Shown here one piece after another: positions 33,695-44,714 of a stretch of DNA of 64,000 nt (its first letter is position 1; every line of letters begins with the position of its first letter). The notes under the pieces were generated by a model. The model was not told the DNA's origin, did not search any database, and saw only the letters and a list, made by a program, of their open reading frames with translations. The position numbers and the translations under genes are program-made. Source of the stretch: Ochotona curzoniae (taxonomy: Eukaryota; Chordata; Mammalia; Lagomorpha; Ochotonidae); contig NW_024466599.1 in the NCBI RefSeq assembly GCF_017591425.1, positions 20,870,001 through 20,934,000 of the forward strand, written 5' to 3'.

Positions 33695-33780
33695 CTTCGA
33701 CCTATTTTCTCTCAGTCTCTCTCTCTGTCTCTGTCTCCCCCTTTCGTTGCCCCCTACCCCCACCCACAATCCATCCATCC
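33695..33780 (+). repeat. CT-rich low-complexity tract
   Basis: CTCT/TCTGTCTC repeats merging into a CCCAC-rich stretch, possibly an expanded end of the adjacent CSINE. Confidence 0.7.
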
Positions 33781-34164
33781 TGAGATTACTCAACCATGGC
33801 TGCAGGGGTCTGGAGCTCCAAGTGACAAGGAAGAACTCACTGAGATGACAGGAAAAGTCTGTGTGGTCCAAGGAAATTAGAAGTTGAAAAGACAGATTTA
33901 CTTAAGTAACCGGCATGGAATCACCTAGTCTTCTGCCTGGGATGTACTATTTCCACAGCACTGTTCCTTATTGCTATTGCTGTTGGCCTTGCCATTGACA
34001 GTGTCTCTATGTCCAAAGACAGACAGAAGGTAGAATTTGAAACCAGGTCTCCGAATGCTCATCTTCCTCCAAAGGCAGCATCACACTGAGGTTATTCCAC
34101 AGGATAGAGACTTTAAAAAGTCTGTGAAAAATGAAATGAACAGTACATGTTGGGGTGGAGGTGG
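33781..34164. other. Unassigned, possible MIR trace
   Basis: The part at 34025-34070 ('GGTAGAATTTGAAACCAGGT') recalls an MIR 3' region but is too short to be sure. Confidence 0.35.
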
Positions 34165-34470
34165 GGAGGGGTAGCACAATGGCATAGCAAGCAAATCCTC
34201 CACCTGTGGTGCCAGTATGCTATGTGAGTGCCAGTTCTGGTTTCAACTGCTCCACTTCCAATCCAGTTCCCTGCTTATGGCCTGGGAAAACAGCAGAGGA
34301 TGTTCCAAGGCCTTGGGTCCCAGCTCCCCAAGGCAGGCCCAGAGGAATCTCCTGGCTCCCAGCTTTAGATTGGGCCAGCAATGACTTTTGAGGTCATGAG
34401 GAGAGTGAACCAGTAGGTGGATCTGTCTCTCTCACTCTGACTTTCGAGCAAAATACATAATCTTACAAAA
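34165..34470 (+). mobile_element. CSINE
   Basis: 'GTAGCACAATGGCATAGCAA', 'GTATGCTATGTGAGTGCCAG', 'CCTGCTTATGGCCTGGGAAA', 'GAGAGTGAACCAGTAGGTGG', degraded tail near 34450. Confidence 0.88.
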
Positions 34471-36484
34471 AGAAAAAAGAGTAAAGCTCATTTGGGTGCA
34501 GAAAGTTAGAAATCCAAACATACTGGCCATGAATGTTTTTGAGAACTCTTGTATCTTGGGCATCTAGCCAGGGAGAAGGCTCTTTGCTTTTTTCAACTCA
34601 CAGTTGTCTCAACTTTTTCTAGAGCCATAGCCAACATGAGTCTCTCCCTACAGGGTTGAGGAATACAGAATAAGGGGAAACTATACCCTCTTCCGCCAGC
34701 CCAGTGGGAATCCTCCTGCCACTCTGCCTTAGGAGAGGGGTCCTCTTTCCTGTACCTACTCATCTCCCATACAGCTCCTTTCTCCTGGCTCTGGTACTTG
34801 GAGTGAAAGGAGGTATTGAGCAGCAGTGGGCAGCCCAATACGCCACATACTGAAGGCCAGAGCAGGGCAAGCCTCTGTCTGACACTTTTCTGAGCCAGTG
34901 CCAGCTGGGTGTGTGGCAAACACAAAGCCCTCAGAGCCCCCTAGGAGTTGGCAAGTTTAGCAGAGGCTGTCTAAGGACTGAACTTAACGGAGAAGTGGAA
35001 GCATTTTTAATTTCTATGGTAATCAGGAGCTTTAACTCCAGTTCTATTTACAGGCTAAACTTAGGAGCTCTCTCCCTTTGCCCCAGGCTGATCACTGATA
35101 TGCAGATTTACCAGGGGCTGGCGGTGACTCAGGAGAACCTCCATGAGAAAGAATTCCAGCTACAAAGATGAAAAGAACTTCATGATTAAAGCAGCTAAGA
35201 GATACTGAAACAGAGAGGGATTGAAAAGGCCTTAAAGGCCTATTGAAAATGAGCCAGGTGGAGTACCATTCACCTATTGGAAACAGAAATTCCTGCATCA
35301 GTCAGCCAAGCAGAGCAAGTGGTCCCAGTAAACCTCCTAGAGGCTGTGCTCCTGCTTTCTCTAATCTATGGTTTACAGTCATGTACACTGGAACCTGGGG
35401 CACCTGTCAAAACTGTGCGCACCCAGTCCTTTTCGCCACTTAGAAACAAATCAGTTTCTACCTTTTGGCGGAAATACATACACTGGCTCAATATTTGAAG
35501 GGCAAATTCATTATCTGTGTGCCACTAGATGGTAGCTTCTAGCATGGTGGAAGGATTAATATATTTACATAGAGAAAGCCTCTAGCACGCTCCACACTCT
35601 GCAAGGCTCTCTACTACACGACAGTAGAAAAACAAATTTAAGGGAAACTCTCTATAAAATAATCCCCATTTTATGGATCCCACAGTTCAAGTAAGCATAG
35701 TCAAAAAAACTGAAATAAAATTATTTTCTAGTTCCTCATACCCCTCCAAAAAGTTGAGTTCATTAAAAAGAAAAAAAAAGAGAGTTTCAAAATGTTCTCC
35801 AGAGTGAAGGTACCTAGAGTAGAAGAATCCTAACCAAAATAATCATTTTCTCAGTATGTAACTTCTGTATTAAAAATACTCAGAATGGTATTTCTGGAAG
35901 GTAATTGGATCAAATTACAAGGTTCACTTGTCCCAAAGAGATATTCAGCCATTTGGTTGCTATGTTCATGCTATTCAACTGATTCATGAATTGCAACAAG
36001 GCTGTTTTTGTCCCTGACAACTTGAGGGCTGACAATTGCCATGTAACTTGGGAATTTTTTTTCAATTCCCTTAGGGGAAACTGAAACAAAAATGGACTGA
36101 AAGGCTGAGAAGCGTGCCAGAGCCACAAAGCAATACAGCTACTTCCTGCCATCAAAACGGAGGTGAGACATCAAAATGGAGACCTCTGAATTCCAAGTCA
36201 GGACATCTTACCTGAGCTGCAGTTTTGTGGAACTTCCACCAAGCTCCATTTCTAAAGGGCTTTTCAATTTCCTCACTGCCAATGGAATCTTCCATACCTA
36301 ACCTTCATGGACATTCAAAATACAGAGAAAAGTTACAGAAATGGAGTCATAAGGCTTGGAGGCAGGAGAAAGACAAGGAAGGAGAAATGTTGGGTTGGCT
36401 GTCTTGTCTAGCTTCTAAAGGAGACCCAAGATGGAAAGACAGCCAGGAGAAAGGAGGAAATAAGGGGCTCTTGTCCCTCATTCA
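34471..36484. other. 2 kb without recognised element
   Basis: Unique-looking. Short A runs at 35767-35780. Open frames up to 110 residues overlap on both strands without domains. Contains the CTCF-like motif at 35522. Confidence 0.4.
35522..35536 (+). promoter_or_regulatory. CTCF-like motif
   Basis: CCACTAGATGGTAGC matches the CTCF core CCASYAGRKGGCRSY at all but position 12 (T for C). By-eye match, in the opposite direction to the motifs at 7146, 18082 and 62292. Confidence 0.4.
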
Positions 36485-36625
36485 CCCTCTGATTCATTCA
36501 ATGAGTTTTAGCACCTACTATGTAGCAGTCACTGGTCTAAGCACTTGGAAGACATCCAAGAACACCATGGACAAAGATCTTGCCCTCTTGATATTCTGAG
36601 CTAGGGAGATGGACAATAAATAAAA
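36485..36625 (-). mobile_element. L2 terminus fragment
   Basis: 'GATTCATTCAATGAGTTTTA', 'CACCTACTATGTAGCAGTCA', 'CACTGGTCTAAGCACTTGGA', 'AAAGATCTTGCCCTCTTGAT' and 'GACAATAAATAAAAACA' give the reverse-complement L2 3' end. A frame at 36518-36784 (-) is inside or beside it. Confidence 0.8.
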
Positions 36626-37609
36626 ACACAAATTCAAAAAATTACCCAGCTTTACTGCATGTAAGATGATTATAATCCTTATTAAAAGAAAATGAAATAA
36701 AGCAAAGATGAGTAAGAGTACTAGGATATAGACAAAGTACATTGAAATAAAGCTCAGGGGATATCTCCTTGAGTTGGTAGTCATGAATCTGAAGTGGTTG
36801 AGTCTGTGAATCCTGTGGATATTTCAAGGAAAGAAGCAGTAAGCAGGAAAAATAGTCCTAAGCCTCATGCTCCAGCTCAGGCTGCCAAAGCTCCCTAGTG
36901 TGACAAACTGCAATTCATCCAATAATGGCCACAACAACACTCCCCAAACAACACGCTCTCAGTATAATGCAACTTTGACACACTCAGGAGGTAGGAGTCA
37001 ATGTTCTTTAAATCTGGACAGATTTTTGAGTACAGCAAAACTGATCCTATGTAACTTCTGAGGCTAAATCATGAAAGGTAGGAAAGCTTCTACCTGTTTT
37101 TCTTCAGACCTCCTCTCTTGGAATCCAGCTCCCATGTTGTAAAGAGGCCTAGATAGCTACAGGCAAAGATTCAACAGCTGAGGTCCAGTTGATAGCATAG
37201 CCAACCAACGCATAAGGAAGTAAGCAAATGTCCAGAAGATTCCATTTCCCAGTCACAAAGTCACCCCCAGCCTGAGTCTTTCCAGTTGAAACCTCAGATA
37301 TTATGGGGAAGAAATAAGACTTCCATCCTGTACGGTTTTGAAATTGCTGACCTGTGGAATCTAAGGACATAATAAGATAGTGCTCTATGCCTCTATGTTC
37401 AAGCAGTTTGATATGCAGTCACATGACAAGATACAACTGAAGCATGCATATTAAAGAGCCCCATCCTGGTTAATAACTTGTGACCTGGATAGCATGTCCC
37501 TTTGTGACCTGGATAGCATACCCTTTGTGGCATCTCACTGGAAAGAGGTGGGTAGGTGAAGGGAAAAATCAATGTTTTTATGTTCCTTGACCTAATATCC
37601 ACCTGACAG
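36626..37609. other. 1 kb without recognised element
   Basis: No repeat family named except the 24-bp duplication listed separately. Confidence 0.4.
37478..37525 (+). repeat. 24-bp tandem duplication, two units
   Basis: TTGTGACCTGGATAGCAT occurs at 37478-37495 and 37502-37519, followed by GTCCCT and ACCCTT, so the period is 24 bp. Confidence 0.9.
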
Positions 37610-38335
37610 TCTCAACGTTATCCCCAATAGAGATCAACAAAAGAGAACAAGGAACCCAGAAACAAACCCAAATACAAGTTGAAGGAAGCATCGTAAATCA
37701 TAAATGAATAGTTATCTAAAAATAACACTGGAATACTTGGTTAATTATTCATAATATGAATTAGATCCTGCACTTAAATAAATTCAATATAAATCAAGAA
37801 GTTCAGTGTAGAAGAATCAAGTGATGAAAAGCAACAAAATGTGTATGAAATATGGATAAAAGTATATTATATTTTATTTCTTACATGGAAGAGCTTTACA
37901 AATTTGAAAGCAAAGGAATGAGAAAGCAAGGCAAATATTTACAGATTGGACTACATGCCAAAAATTATAAGCAATATTAAAAGACAATGAACTAGGAACA
38001 ATATTCTCAACAAAGATTATAAGCAAAGAACAAATATCAAAAGCCAAACATATAAGACAAAAGCACTAAGATTTCCAATCTATTAATGAACAAAGGATAC
38101 AAATAGAAAAATTCTAAATGAGAAAATCCCAATGGCAAATATCAACCTGATGAGTTATTAAAGAATTTCAAATTAAAAGAATAATGAAGTAATGGTAATT
38201 TGCATCTACAATAAAGGTAAATAATATTGTATTATGAGCTGAGTAGCCTCATTTTTCTGGCAGAAGTACACATTTCAAAAACCTTTGCCAAGTTAAGTTG
38301 ATAGTGTAATATAATATCAAAATAAAAGAAAAAAA
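37610..38335 (+). mobile_element. Decayed L1 ORF2/3' region
   Basis: 'CAACAAAAGAGAACAAGGAA', 'CAGAAACAAACCCAAATACA', 'AAAATTATAAGCAATATTAA', 'AAGACAAAAGCACTAAGATT' and similar A-rich text follow the late ORF2 coding order of L1M elements. Very diverged and full of stops. Confidence 0.6.
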
Positions 38336-38339
38336 TTCA

Positions 38340-38632
38340 AAACAGAGGCCAGTGCAATGTGCCATTGGTTAACCCTCAGCCTCCAAGTGCCAGGAAACCA
38401 TATGGGTGCTCGTTTGTGTCCTGGTTGTTCCACTTCCCATCCAGCTCCTTGCTTGTGACCAGGGTAAGCAGTGGAGGAGGTCTCACCTTGGGAACCTGCA
38501 TCTGCGTGCAAGATCCAGAAGAAGCTCCCAGCTAAGCTTGGGGAGCAAACTAGAGGATGAAAGATCTTCTCTGTATCTCCTTCTATCTATAAATCTGCCT
38601 TTCCAATAAAAATAAACAAATCTTTTTAAAAA
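38340..38632 (+). mobile_element. CSINE inside L1 relic
   Basis: Head 'GAGGCCAGTGCAATGTGCCA', 'GGAAACCATATGGGTGCTCG', 'CCATCCAGCTCCTTGCTTGT', tail 'CTTTCCAATAAAAATAAACA'. A part of the body near 'GGCTTCGGAT' is deleted, so the copy is short. Confidence 0.88.
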
Positions 38633-38639
38633 ATGAAAA

Positions 38640-38935
38640 CAATTTCAGCTAAATTCCACCATTAGGAAAATAGTTAAGCAAATGATTATCTACTTTGGAA
38701 AATATTATGTATCTATTAAAATCGAGCTTACAAAGAGTTTTTAATGGGGTGGAAAATGTAATCAAATTTTAAGTAAAACTATGCAAATAAATGTATATTT
38801 CTGTAAAGAAATAAGTCTAGGAAGATGCATCTCAAACTAAAAGTGCTAGTTATCTCTAGGAATTGCAGTGACTTTCCTTATCTATTTGATACCTTTATGG
38901 TTTAGTAATTTTACTAGAAAATAAAGAAGTCAGGG
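38640..38935 (+). mobile_element. L1 3' end, continuation
   Basis: 'CCACCATTAGGAAAATAGTT', 'AAATGTATATTTCTGTAAAG' and 'GTTATCTCTAGGAATTGCAG' with final 'ACTAGAAAATAAAGAAG' match the 3' end of the L1M relic interrupted by the CSINE at 38340. Confidence 0.6.
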
Positions 38936-39704
38936 CAAGACTGACAGATGTGTGTCTGGATTTCCCCAGGAAGTCATCATGCAGAATCATAGTCCAGCTA
39001 ATCATCACTGGAACCAGTGAAATGAATCAGGGTGAGGAATCAAGGGGTGTTTCACATATCAGCCCTTGGTCTGTGGATATATGTGTTTTACATGGCTTTT
39101 TTTTAGACCCTTCTAGAGTCAGAAAGGCCTGGTTAGTCAACATGCATGAACCTCAGTAAAGATCCCATTGATTTTAGGAAAGCTGATGAAAGCCAAGTGT
39201 TGAGACAGGATACATGCCTACAGAGGGAAAGCCCTAGGTTTATTCTCAACCACCAGTGAGTGTATCCACTGGCCAAGCAGAAGTTTTTATCTAAACTGAT
39301 TCAGCTCCTCTGAGTTATTTTCAAGGGCACTCACAGACTCAAGAAGGTATTCTATACCAATCAGACCATAATATGCCAAGGCAGCAATCCTGCAGTAACT
39401 CCTGGATCCCACCTGATGGAACATTATAGACATGCATTATAAGGTCAGCAACTATCTCCATGCATGAATTTTCCCACTCTTGCCCACTCAGTCACCCATG
39501 GATGTGAATTCAAGGCTGCTCATAGCTAAGCATGCAGCAGGGGAATCAGGCCCATTCAATGTAAGCAGTAGGAAAAGGAAGGCCTATGATTTAGGGAAAA
39601 CTTAGCCTTTGATTCCAGAATCAATTCTCAACCACAAAGAGCCTGCAAAAACATTTATATATATCCCTCCTGCCAAAAAGACCTAATACCAGAAACTGCC
39701 CTCA
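38936..39704. other. Unassigned
   Basis: No recognised element. Confidence 0.4.
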
Positions 39705-39790
39705 TTCAACTATACCTCATTCAAGAATAACTCAAGTCCAGAGAGGGGAAAGTTACTTGTCCAAGGTCACACAGATAGTTTCCAGCATAC
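39705..39790 (+). mobile_element. MIR core fragment
   Basis: 'CAGAGAGGGGAAAGTTACTT' followed by 'GTCCAAGGTCACACAGATAG' is a clear MIR core. Confidence 0.85.
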
Positions 39791-41249
39791 CCTGGACCAA
39801 TTTGATAAAAATTCTGCCATTGACTTTGCTGAAGTAGCCACACATCAATAGAGATGATCGTACTTGAATCACGGGTTGGAAAACAACTGTCCATATGTTA
39901 GAAGATCCTTCTAACATCTACCCAATAAACCATGCAGTCCTCTTTGTCTTTGTCTTCCATGTTCCAGAATGTCCATGGCTCTAAGGGTTTCGTGGCATGC
40001 TGGAAACACTGATCACCCACATTTCATTCATACTAAGCTCTGGATTGGGTCAGAAAAGAGGCCTTAGACCTTCTGAACAGTGACAGAGCATGGTCTGGGT
40101 TACCAAAATACTCATTTTGGTCACTATCCACAGTAGCAGTGAAGACAGGGAGATGGCAATCACCCTTTAATCACATCTACTCTGCCATAAAGTCCTTCTG
40201 GGCCCATGCAACATCCCCCACAAAGTGATGGCCTCTGGATAAGGAGACAGGCTCCATTTGCAACATGGGAACATTGTATGTAGTGGAAGCACTTCTCTCA
40301 ATGTGACTCAAATCTAGCAGTGGAAGAAATACTGGCTTCTCAAAGTTTGATTCTTTTAAGCACCTCACAACCCTGAGTAAAAAATGTCTTCACCATGAAA
40401 ACATCCACGTAAACTGTTGACCAAATCTACCAAAGCAAAAAAGAACAACAACCAATGCTTTTGTCTCCCTGCTCAGGGACATGTGTGCATGCAGAAACAA
40501 TGTCAGTGTGATTGCTCTTGGGATTTCAAAGGATTTGCAGGATTATTTCCTTCTCTATGGCTTCCTTCACTGGTCCCCATTTCAGCCCCGCCACCTAGGA
40601 CCACACAACACTTGACAACTGTCAACTTAAGCCCAATACAAAAAACATTCTGTTAGTGTGACAAAGGCTGACACACTTGAAATAAACTTCAGCAATGACA
40701 AGCTGAATCCAAAGGGACTGAGTGAAATATCAAATACATCAGATCAGACATTTTTCTCCCTCTTGAGAGGAATTCAGAAACCAACAGGAAAGTTCAGACA
40801 TTCTAAGAAAGGGTCATGGCGGCAGTCCTTACCCAAGGCAGTTAGTATGCCATGGACAGTACCCAACCCATGTGCACTCAGAGGAAATATTGTCACTGCT
40901 GGCTAAGTGCTACTCTGAGAGTCTGTCTCCACATTACTAATGTCATTTCTCAACATACCATGGGGAGAGAAAGGGAACAGCCATTTAACTTGTTGTCTCG
41001 TGGGAAACTGAGATACAGATGGGGAAATCATTGTCAGAAATTCTATAGAAAACCAACAAGGAGGCCAAGAGTATATGCCAGATTTGGATACTATTAACTG
41101 TCCTGTCAGAGAGGCTTTTGTAAATGACATTAGAGGTGAGCCTACAGACACAAATACCTTGGATTTAACTACCAAGAACTGTCCTTATTGCAAATGCCTT
41201 CCCACCCCATCAGGCAAACTTTCCTTGCAGTCCTCACCTATAGGCAGTC
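39791..41249. other. 1.5 kb without recognised element
   Basis: Unique-looking sequence. Frames at 40417-40656 and 40658-40906 are short and lack domains. Confidence 0.4.
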
Positions 41250-41293
41250 CTTCTCCCTCTGGCTGCATAGTAGAATCACTTAAGATGTGTTTT
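41250..41293 (+). mobile_element. MER5A-like fragment, left part
   Basis: 'CTGGCTGCATAGTAGAATCA' followed by CTTAAGATG resembles the MER5A end 'GCTGCACATTAGAATCACCT'. It breaks where the CSINE begins. Confidence 0.5.
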
Positions 41294-41609
41294 AGGAGTC
41301 AGCATGATGGTTCAATTGGCTCATCCTCCTCCTTCAAGCACCAAAATTCCATATGGGCACCAGTTCATATCCTAGCTGTTCCACTTCCCTTACAACTCGT
41401 AGCCTGGGAAAGCCATGTAGGAAGGCCCAAAGCCTTGGGAGCCTGCATCCGTGTAGGAGATCCAGAAGAAGCTCCTGGCTCCTGGTTTCAGATCAGCTTA
41501 GCCCCAGATGTTTCAACCACTTGGGGAATAAATCAGCAGATGGCAGATCTTTCTGTCTCTCCTTCTCTCAGTAAATCTACCTTTTCAATAAAAATAATCT
41601 TTTAAAAGA
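41294..41609 (+). mobile_element. CSINE
   Basis: 'GGAGTCAGCATGATGGTTCA', 'AAATTCCATATGGGCACCAG', 'GGCCCAAAGCCTTGGGAGCC', 'TTTTCAATAAAAATAATCTT'. A few bases of the 'CCAGCTCCCTGC' block are missing. The 176-residue frame at 41075-41605 is mostly SINE. Confidence 0.9.
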
Positions 41610-41624
41610 AGGAGACTTTAATAA

Positions 41625-42235
41625 TTGTATTTGGTAGTTCCCCCAAAAGGTAAACATGGAATTACCAATCTATTGCTATGTGTACATGTCCAAAAGACAT
41701 GAAAGCAAGAACTCAGGTACACCAGTGCTCATAACAGAATTAATCATAATAGAGAAAAACTTGAAACAACCCATGTTAATCATGAGATAATGAATAAATA
41801 TAAAAATATATATTTAGAAATATATATACATATATATATAAATAAAATGTAGTCCAATGGAATGTCATTCAGCCTCAGAAAGACAGGGGGTTCCAGACAC
41901 TTGCAAAAACATGGACAACCTTAAGAAGGCGATGCTAAGTAAAATAAGCCAGCCACAAATGGCCACATACTGTACAATCCTACTTAAAGGAGGTACCTAA
42001 AACAGGCAAATTCATAGCAACATAAAGTAGGTCTGGGCAAGTTATCACTTAATGGGGTCAGAGTTTTTATGCAGAAAGATGAACAAATTCTAGAAACGGT
42101 TAGGATGATGGTGACACGATATCACAAATGTACTTAGTGTAATTAAACGTACTTAGTGTCATTAGATTGTATAATTAAAACTGGTTAAATGTTAATTTTG
42201 CTATGTATATTTTACCACAATCAAATAAATTTTTA
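41625..42235 (+). mobile_element. L1M 3' end
   Basis: 'AACTCAGGTACACCAGTGCT', 'AACTTGAAACAACCCATGTT', 'GGAATGTCATTCAGCCTCAG', 'GACACTTGCAAAAACATGGA', 'TAAAATAAGCCAGCCACAAA' and a final 'GTATATTTTACCACAATCAA' give the complete order of an L1M terminus. A (TA)n tract lies at 41805-41845. Confidence 0.85.
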
Positions 42236-42239
42236 ATAA

Positions 42240-42310
42240 CCATAGCAACATCAAATCTCACTGAATCTCATTGAATCAGAATTTCCTGGGCACAACCCCT
42301 GTGGTTTTCA
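42240..42310 (+). mobile_element. MER5A-like fragment, right part
   Basis: 'CATTGAATCAGAATTTCCTG' plus GGCACAACCCC resembles the MER5A interior 'GAATCAGAATCTCTGGGG'. Possibly the other half of the element at 41250. Confidence 0.4.
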
Positions 42311-42629
42311 TATTCCTGACCACCCACACACTCTTTTCATTCTTGCCTTTCTTTGTAAGTAAACGAACAGACACTAATCAAGGATCTCTCTCCCTAGAGC
42401 TGGAAAGGAGCAATGAGTACCTCAGGAACCAAAGATAGCTTCTTGATCACACTAAAGGCTTGGATGCAGTGATTTTAAAATATACACATAATTCCCTATT
42501 TCTCCCATCACGAGATAGAACCCAATCTATCTGAGTAAGAGTTGGAATGGACAGATTCCTAAGGAACAGAGTGAAGTATTTCTGCTTTGGGCTTGTTCTT
42601 GTTCTCTTTGGCTACTCACATGGTCAGGG
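42311..42629. other. Unassigned
   Basis: No recognised element. Confidence 0.4.
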
Positions 42630-42850
42630 GTGGAGTAACCGCCATGTTAGGAGGCTCAGGATCCCTGGTCCTGCTGCTGCTCCTGGTGTGGACACTTTAG
42701 CAGCCCTGTGCAAAGGGCCTTGGAGTGAGCAACTGAGGCCTCTTGCCAAGAGCCATGTGAGGGAGCCATCTTCAGAGGAGATTCCCCAGCCTGGATCCAT
42801 GTTGAGATGATTATAGGCCTAGCTGGTGGCCTGACAGAGACCATGATCCT
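42630..42850 (+). mobile_element. MLT1-like MaLR LTR fragment
   Basis: 'GCAACTGAGGCCTCTTGCCA', 'AGAGCCATGTGAGGGAGCCA' and 'GGAGATTCCCCAGCCTGGAT' match the central MLT1 LTR. An 87-residue frame (42547-42810) with a hydrophobic start reads through it and is not a gene. Confidence 0.75.
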
Positions 42851-44469
42851 CCAGGTTGGCCAGTTTTGGATTCTGAGTGCTTAGAAACTGTTTAAGAGAA
42901 TTAGCGTATTGCTTGAAGGAGCTGCAAAATTTGGGGATAATTGATAAGCAACAAAGCCTGAATTCAGACACAGGGATTAGATTAGAATGGGAAAGGGTAA
43001 AATAAACAGATGTTACATGCAAGTATAGTTCATGTTGATAGGTGAGCATATGGGGGCAATAGGGACAGGAGGTACCTTTGCTAGTCTTAAGGAATGAAGT
43101 GAAGAGTCATAAAGACTTCCCAGAGTATAGAGGTACAAATGTATAGAGGTACCCAGATGAGGTGGAAGAGCAAACCCACTCTAGGCAGAATAGATATCAT
43201 GATGTCTTTGAGGAACCTCTGTCAGTGCATGAGTAGCAGGCAAAGAGCAGCAGATGCATCAGCAGAGACAGTCAGGAAAGGCCTTGAAGGCTACTTGGAG
43301 GCACTTGAGCTCCACATCACTTACAAGGGAACCCGTGGTGTGTGAGAATTTGAAGAACTGGTGAGAATGGGAAGACCTGGAGGTAGGAAGGGACAGTGAG
43401 AATCTGCTACCACATATAAGCAAGCCAGACACAAAGCCAAGCCAAGCCTGGATACGATGAATGTAGAGAAATATATAGGTTGGAGAAAATAGACTATTGT
43501 GAGGTGAAGCAAAGGAACTGAGTCTGATTTCCAGGTTTCTAACCCGGGAGACTAGGTTGGGATATGACTTGGCAGGAAGTTGCAAACTCAAGTCACACAC
43601 CCTGAATGCTACCACCATATTTCTCAACACCACCCCAAGAGTCCTTTGCTGTGTGGGTTCCTAATACTGCAGGCTCATGAGATGTTGGAACTTAGGGTTC
43701 CATAGGTCATATGGTCACTACTTGCCCCCTACCAGCAGCTCAGGCTGGGTATCAGTATCCTGGGCCTGTGATGTTACATCCAACATGGGAGCCACAAAGA
43801 GTGACTCTTCATTCCTCTTTTGTCAGAAGGTGGTTACTGGGAGCTGCAGTCTTCCCAAGACCTCACATTCTTCATCCTTCAAATCAGCAGCACTCAGCCC
43901 AGTCAGACTTCTCAGAAAAAGCTGAGGAGAACTTAAGTGCTTACTGCTCCAAAACCCAGGCCTGGCCCTCACCAAGCTTGCCTTCTCATGATGCCCTCTC
44001 TGCTCTGGGTGCTGGCTTGCCAGGCATTGTCTGCTTGTGGAGATCTCTGTCTTCCATCAAGTCTACCCTTGTTTAAGAAGAGAGACATGGCCACTGCACC
44101 ATCAGGAGGTGGTGGGCCTGCACCTCTACTATAATCTATAAGGGCATTCTCTCAAGCCACCCCAACTTGGGAGATAAGCTGAATAGAAGAACACTGTCTG
44201 GCAAGAATGGCTTTTCTGCTATTGTACAGAATAAAAAGCTGTCTTTTTCATGTTGTTGAATTGCAGGATCAATCAAGTACACAGCCTTTTATTTACCAAG
44301 AAACCACCTGTTTACCATTTGTAAAGGGATTTGATTGCCTCTGAGAAATACTAGTGTGGAGTCGCAGCGTTCTATACACCAAGGTAAAGCAGCAGGCACA
44401 AATATTGAAAAGAAGACACACAAAAAACAAAGTTATGGGCCTTTAGGAAATTGCTTATCTGTGAGGTTG
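42851..44469. other. 1.6 kb, mostly unassigned
   Basis: At 43265-43345 the text 'GGAAAGGCCTTGAAGGCTAC' faintly recalls reverse-oriented L2. GTATAGAGGTAC occurs at 43124-43135 and again at 43140-43151, a short tandem repeat. Frames at 43259-43633 (-), 43677-43925 and 43711-44076 (+) have no domain. Confidence 0.35.
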
Positions 44470-44685
44470 AGTGAAAACAATGGGAAGTGCTTTAAATCAA
44501 CTCTTATGTTAAGCACATTGTATTATTCACTGCATCTATTAGCTCACAATCTTTCTGCAATTACCCATATTCACAAATTGGGAGACAGGCTCAGAAGCCA
44601 GGCAACTGGTCTTAGTATCAGAAGCTGGTCAACTGTAAGCCCCAGATTTAATCCTGCACCTACATTTTGTGTTCTGTAATCATCA
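44470..44685 (+). mobile_element. MIR fragment
   Basis: 'TCAACTCTTATGTTAAGCAC', 'CAAATTGGGAGACAGGCTCA', 'CAACTGTAAGCCCCAGATTT' keep MIR order, strongly diverged. Confidence 0.55.
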
Positions 44686-44714
44686 TTCGTTTCTAGGAAA
44701 ACACAATGAACTAT

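Noticed and set aside
41075..41605. 176-residue plus-strand frame
   Set aside because: Its second half is translated CSINE sequence.
42547..42810. 87-residue frame with a signal-peptide-like start
   Set aside because: Runs through an MLT1-like LTR and ends inside it. The hydrophobic start is coincidental.
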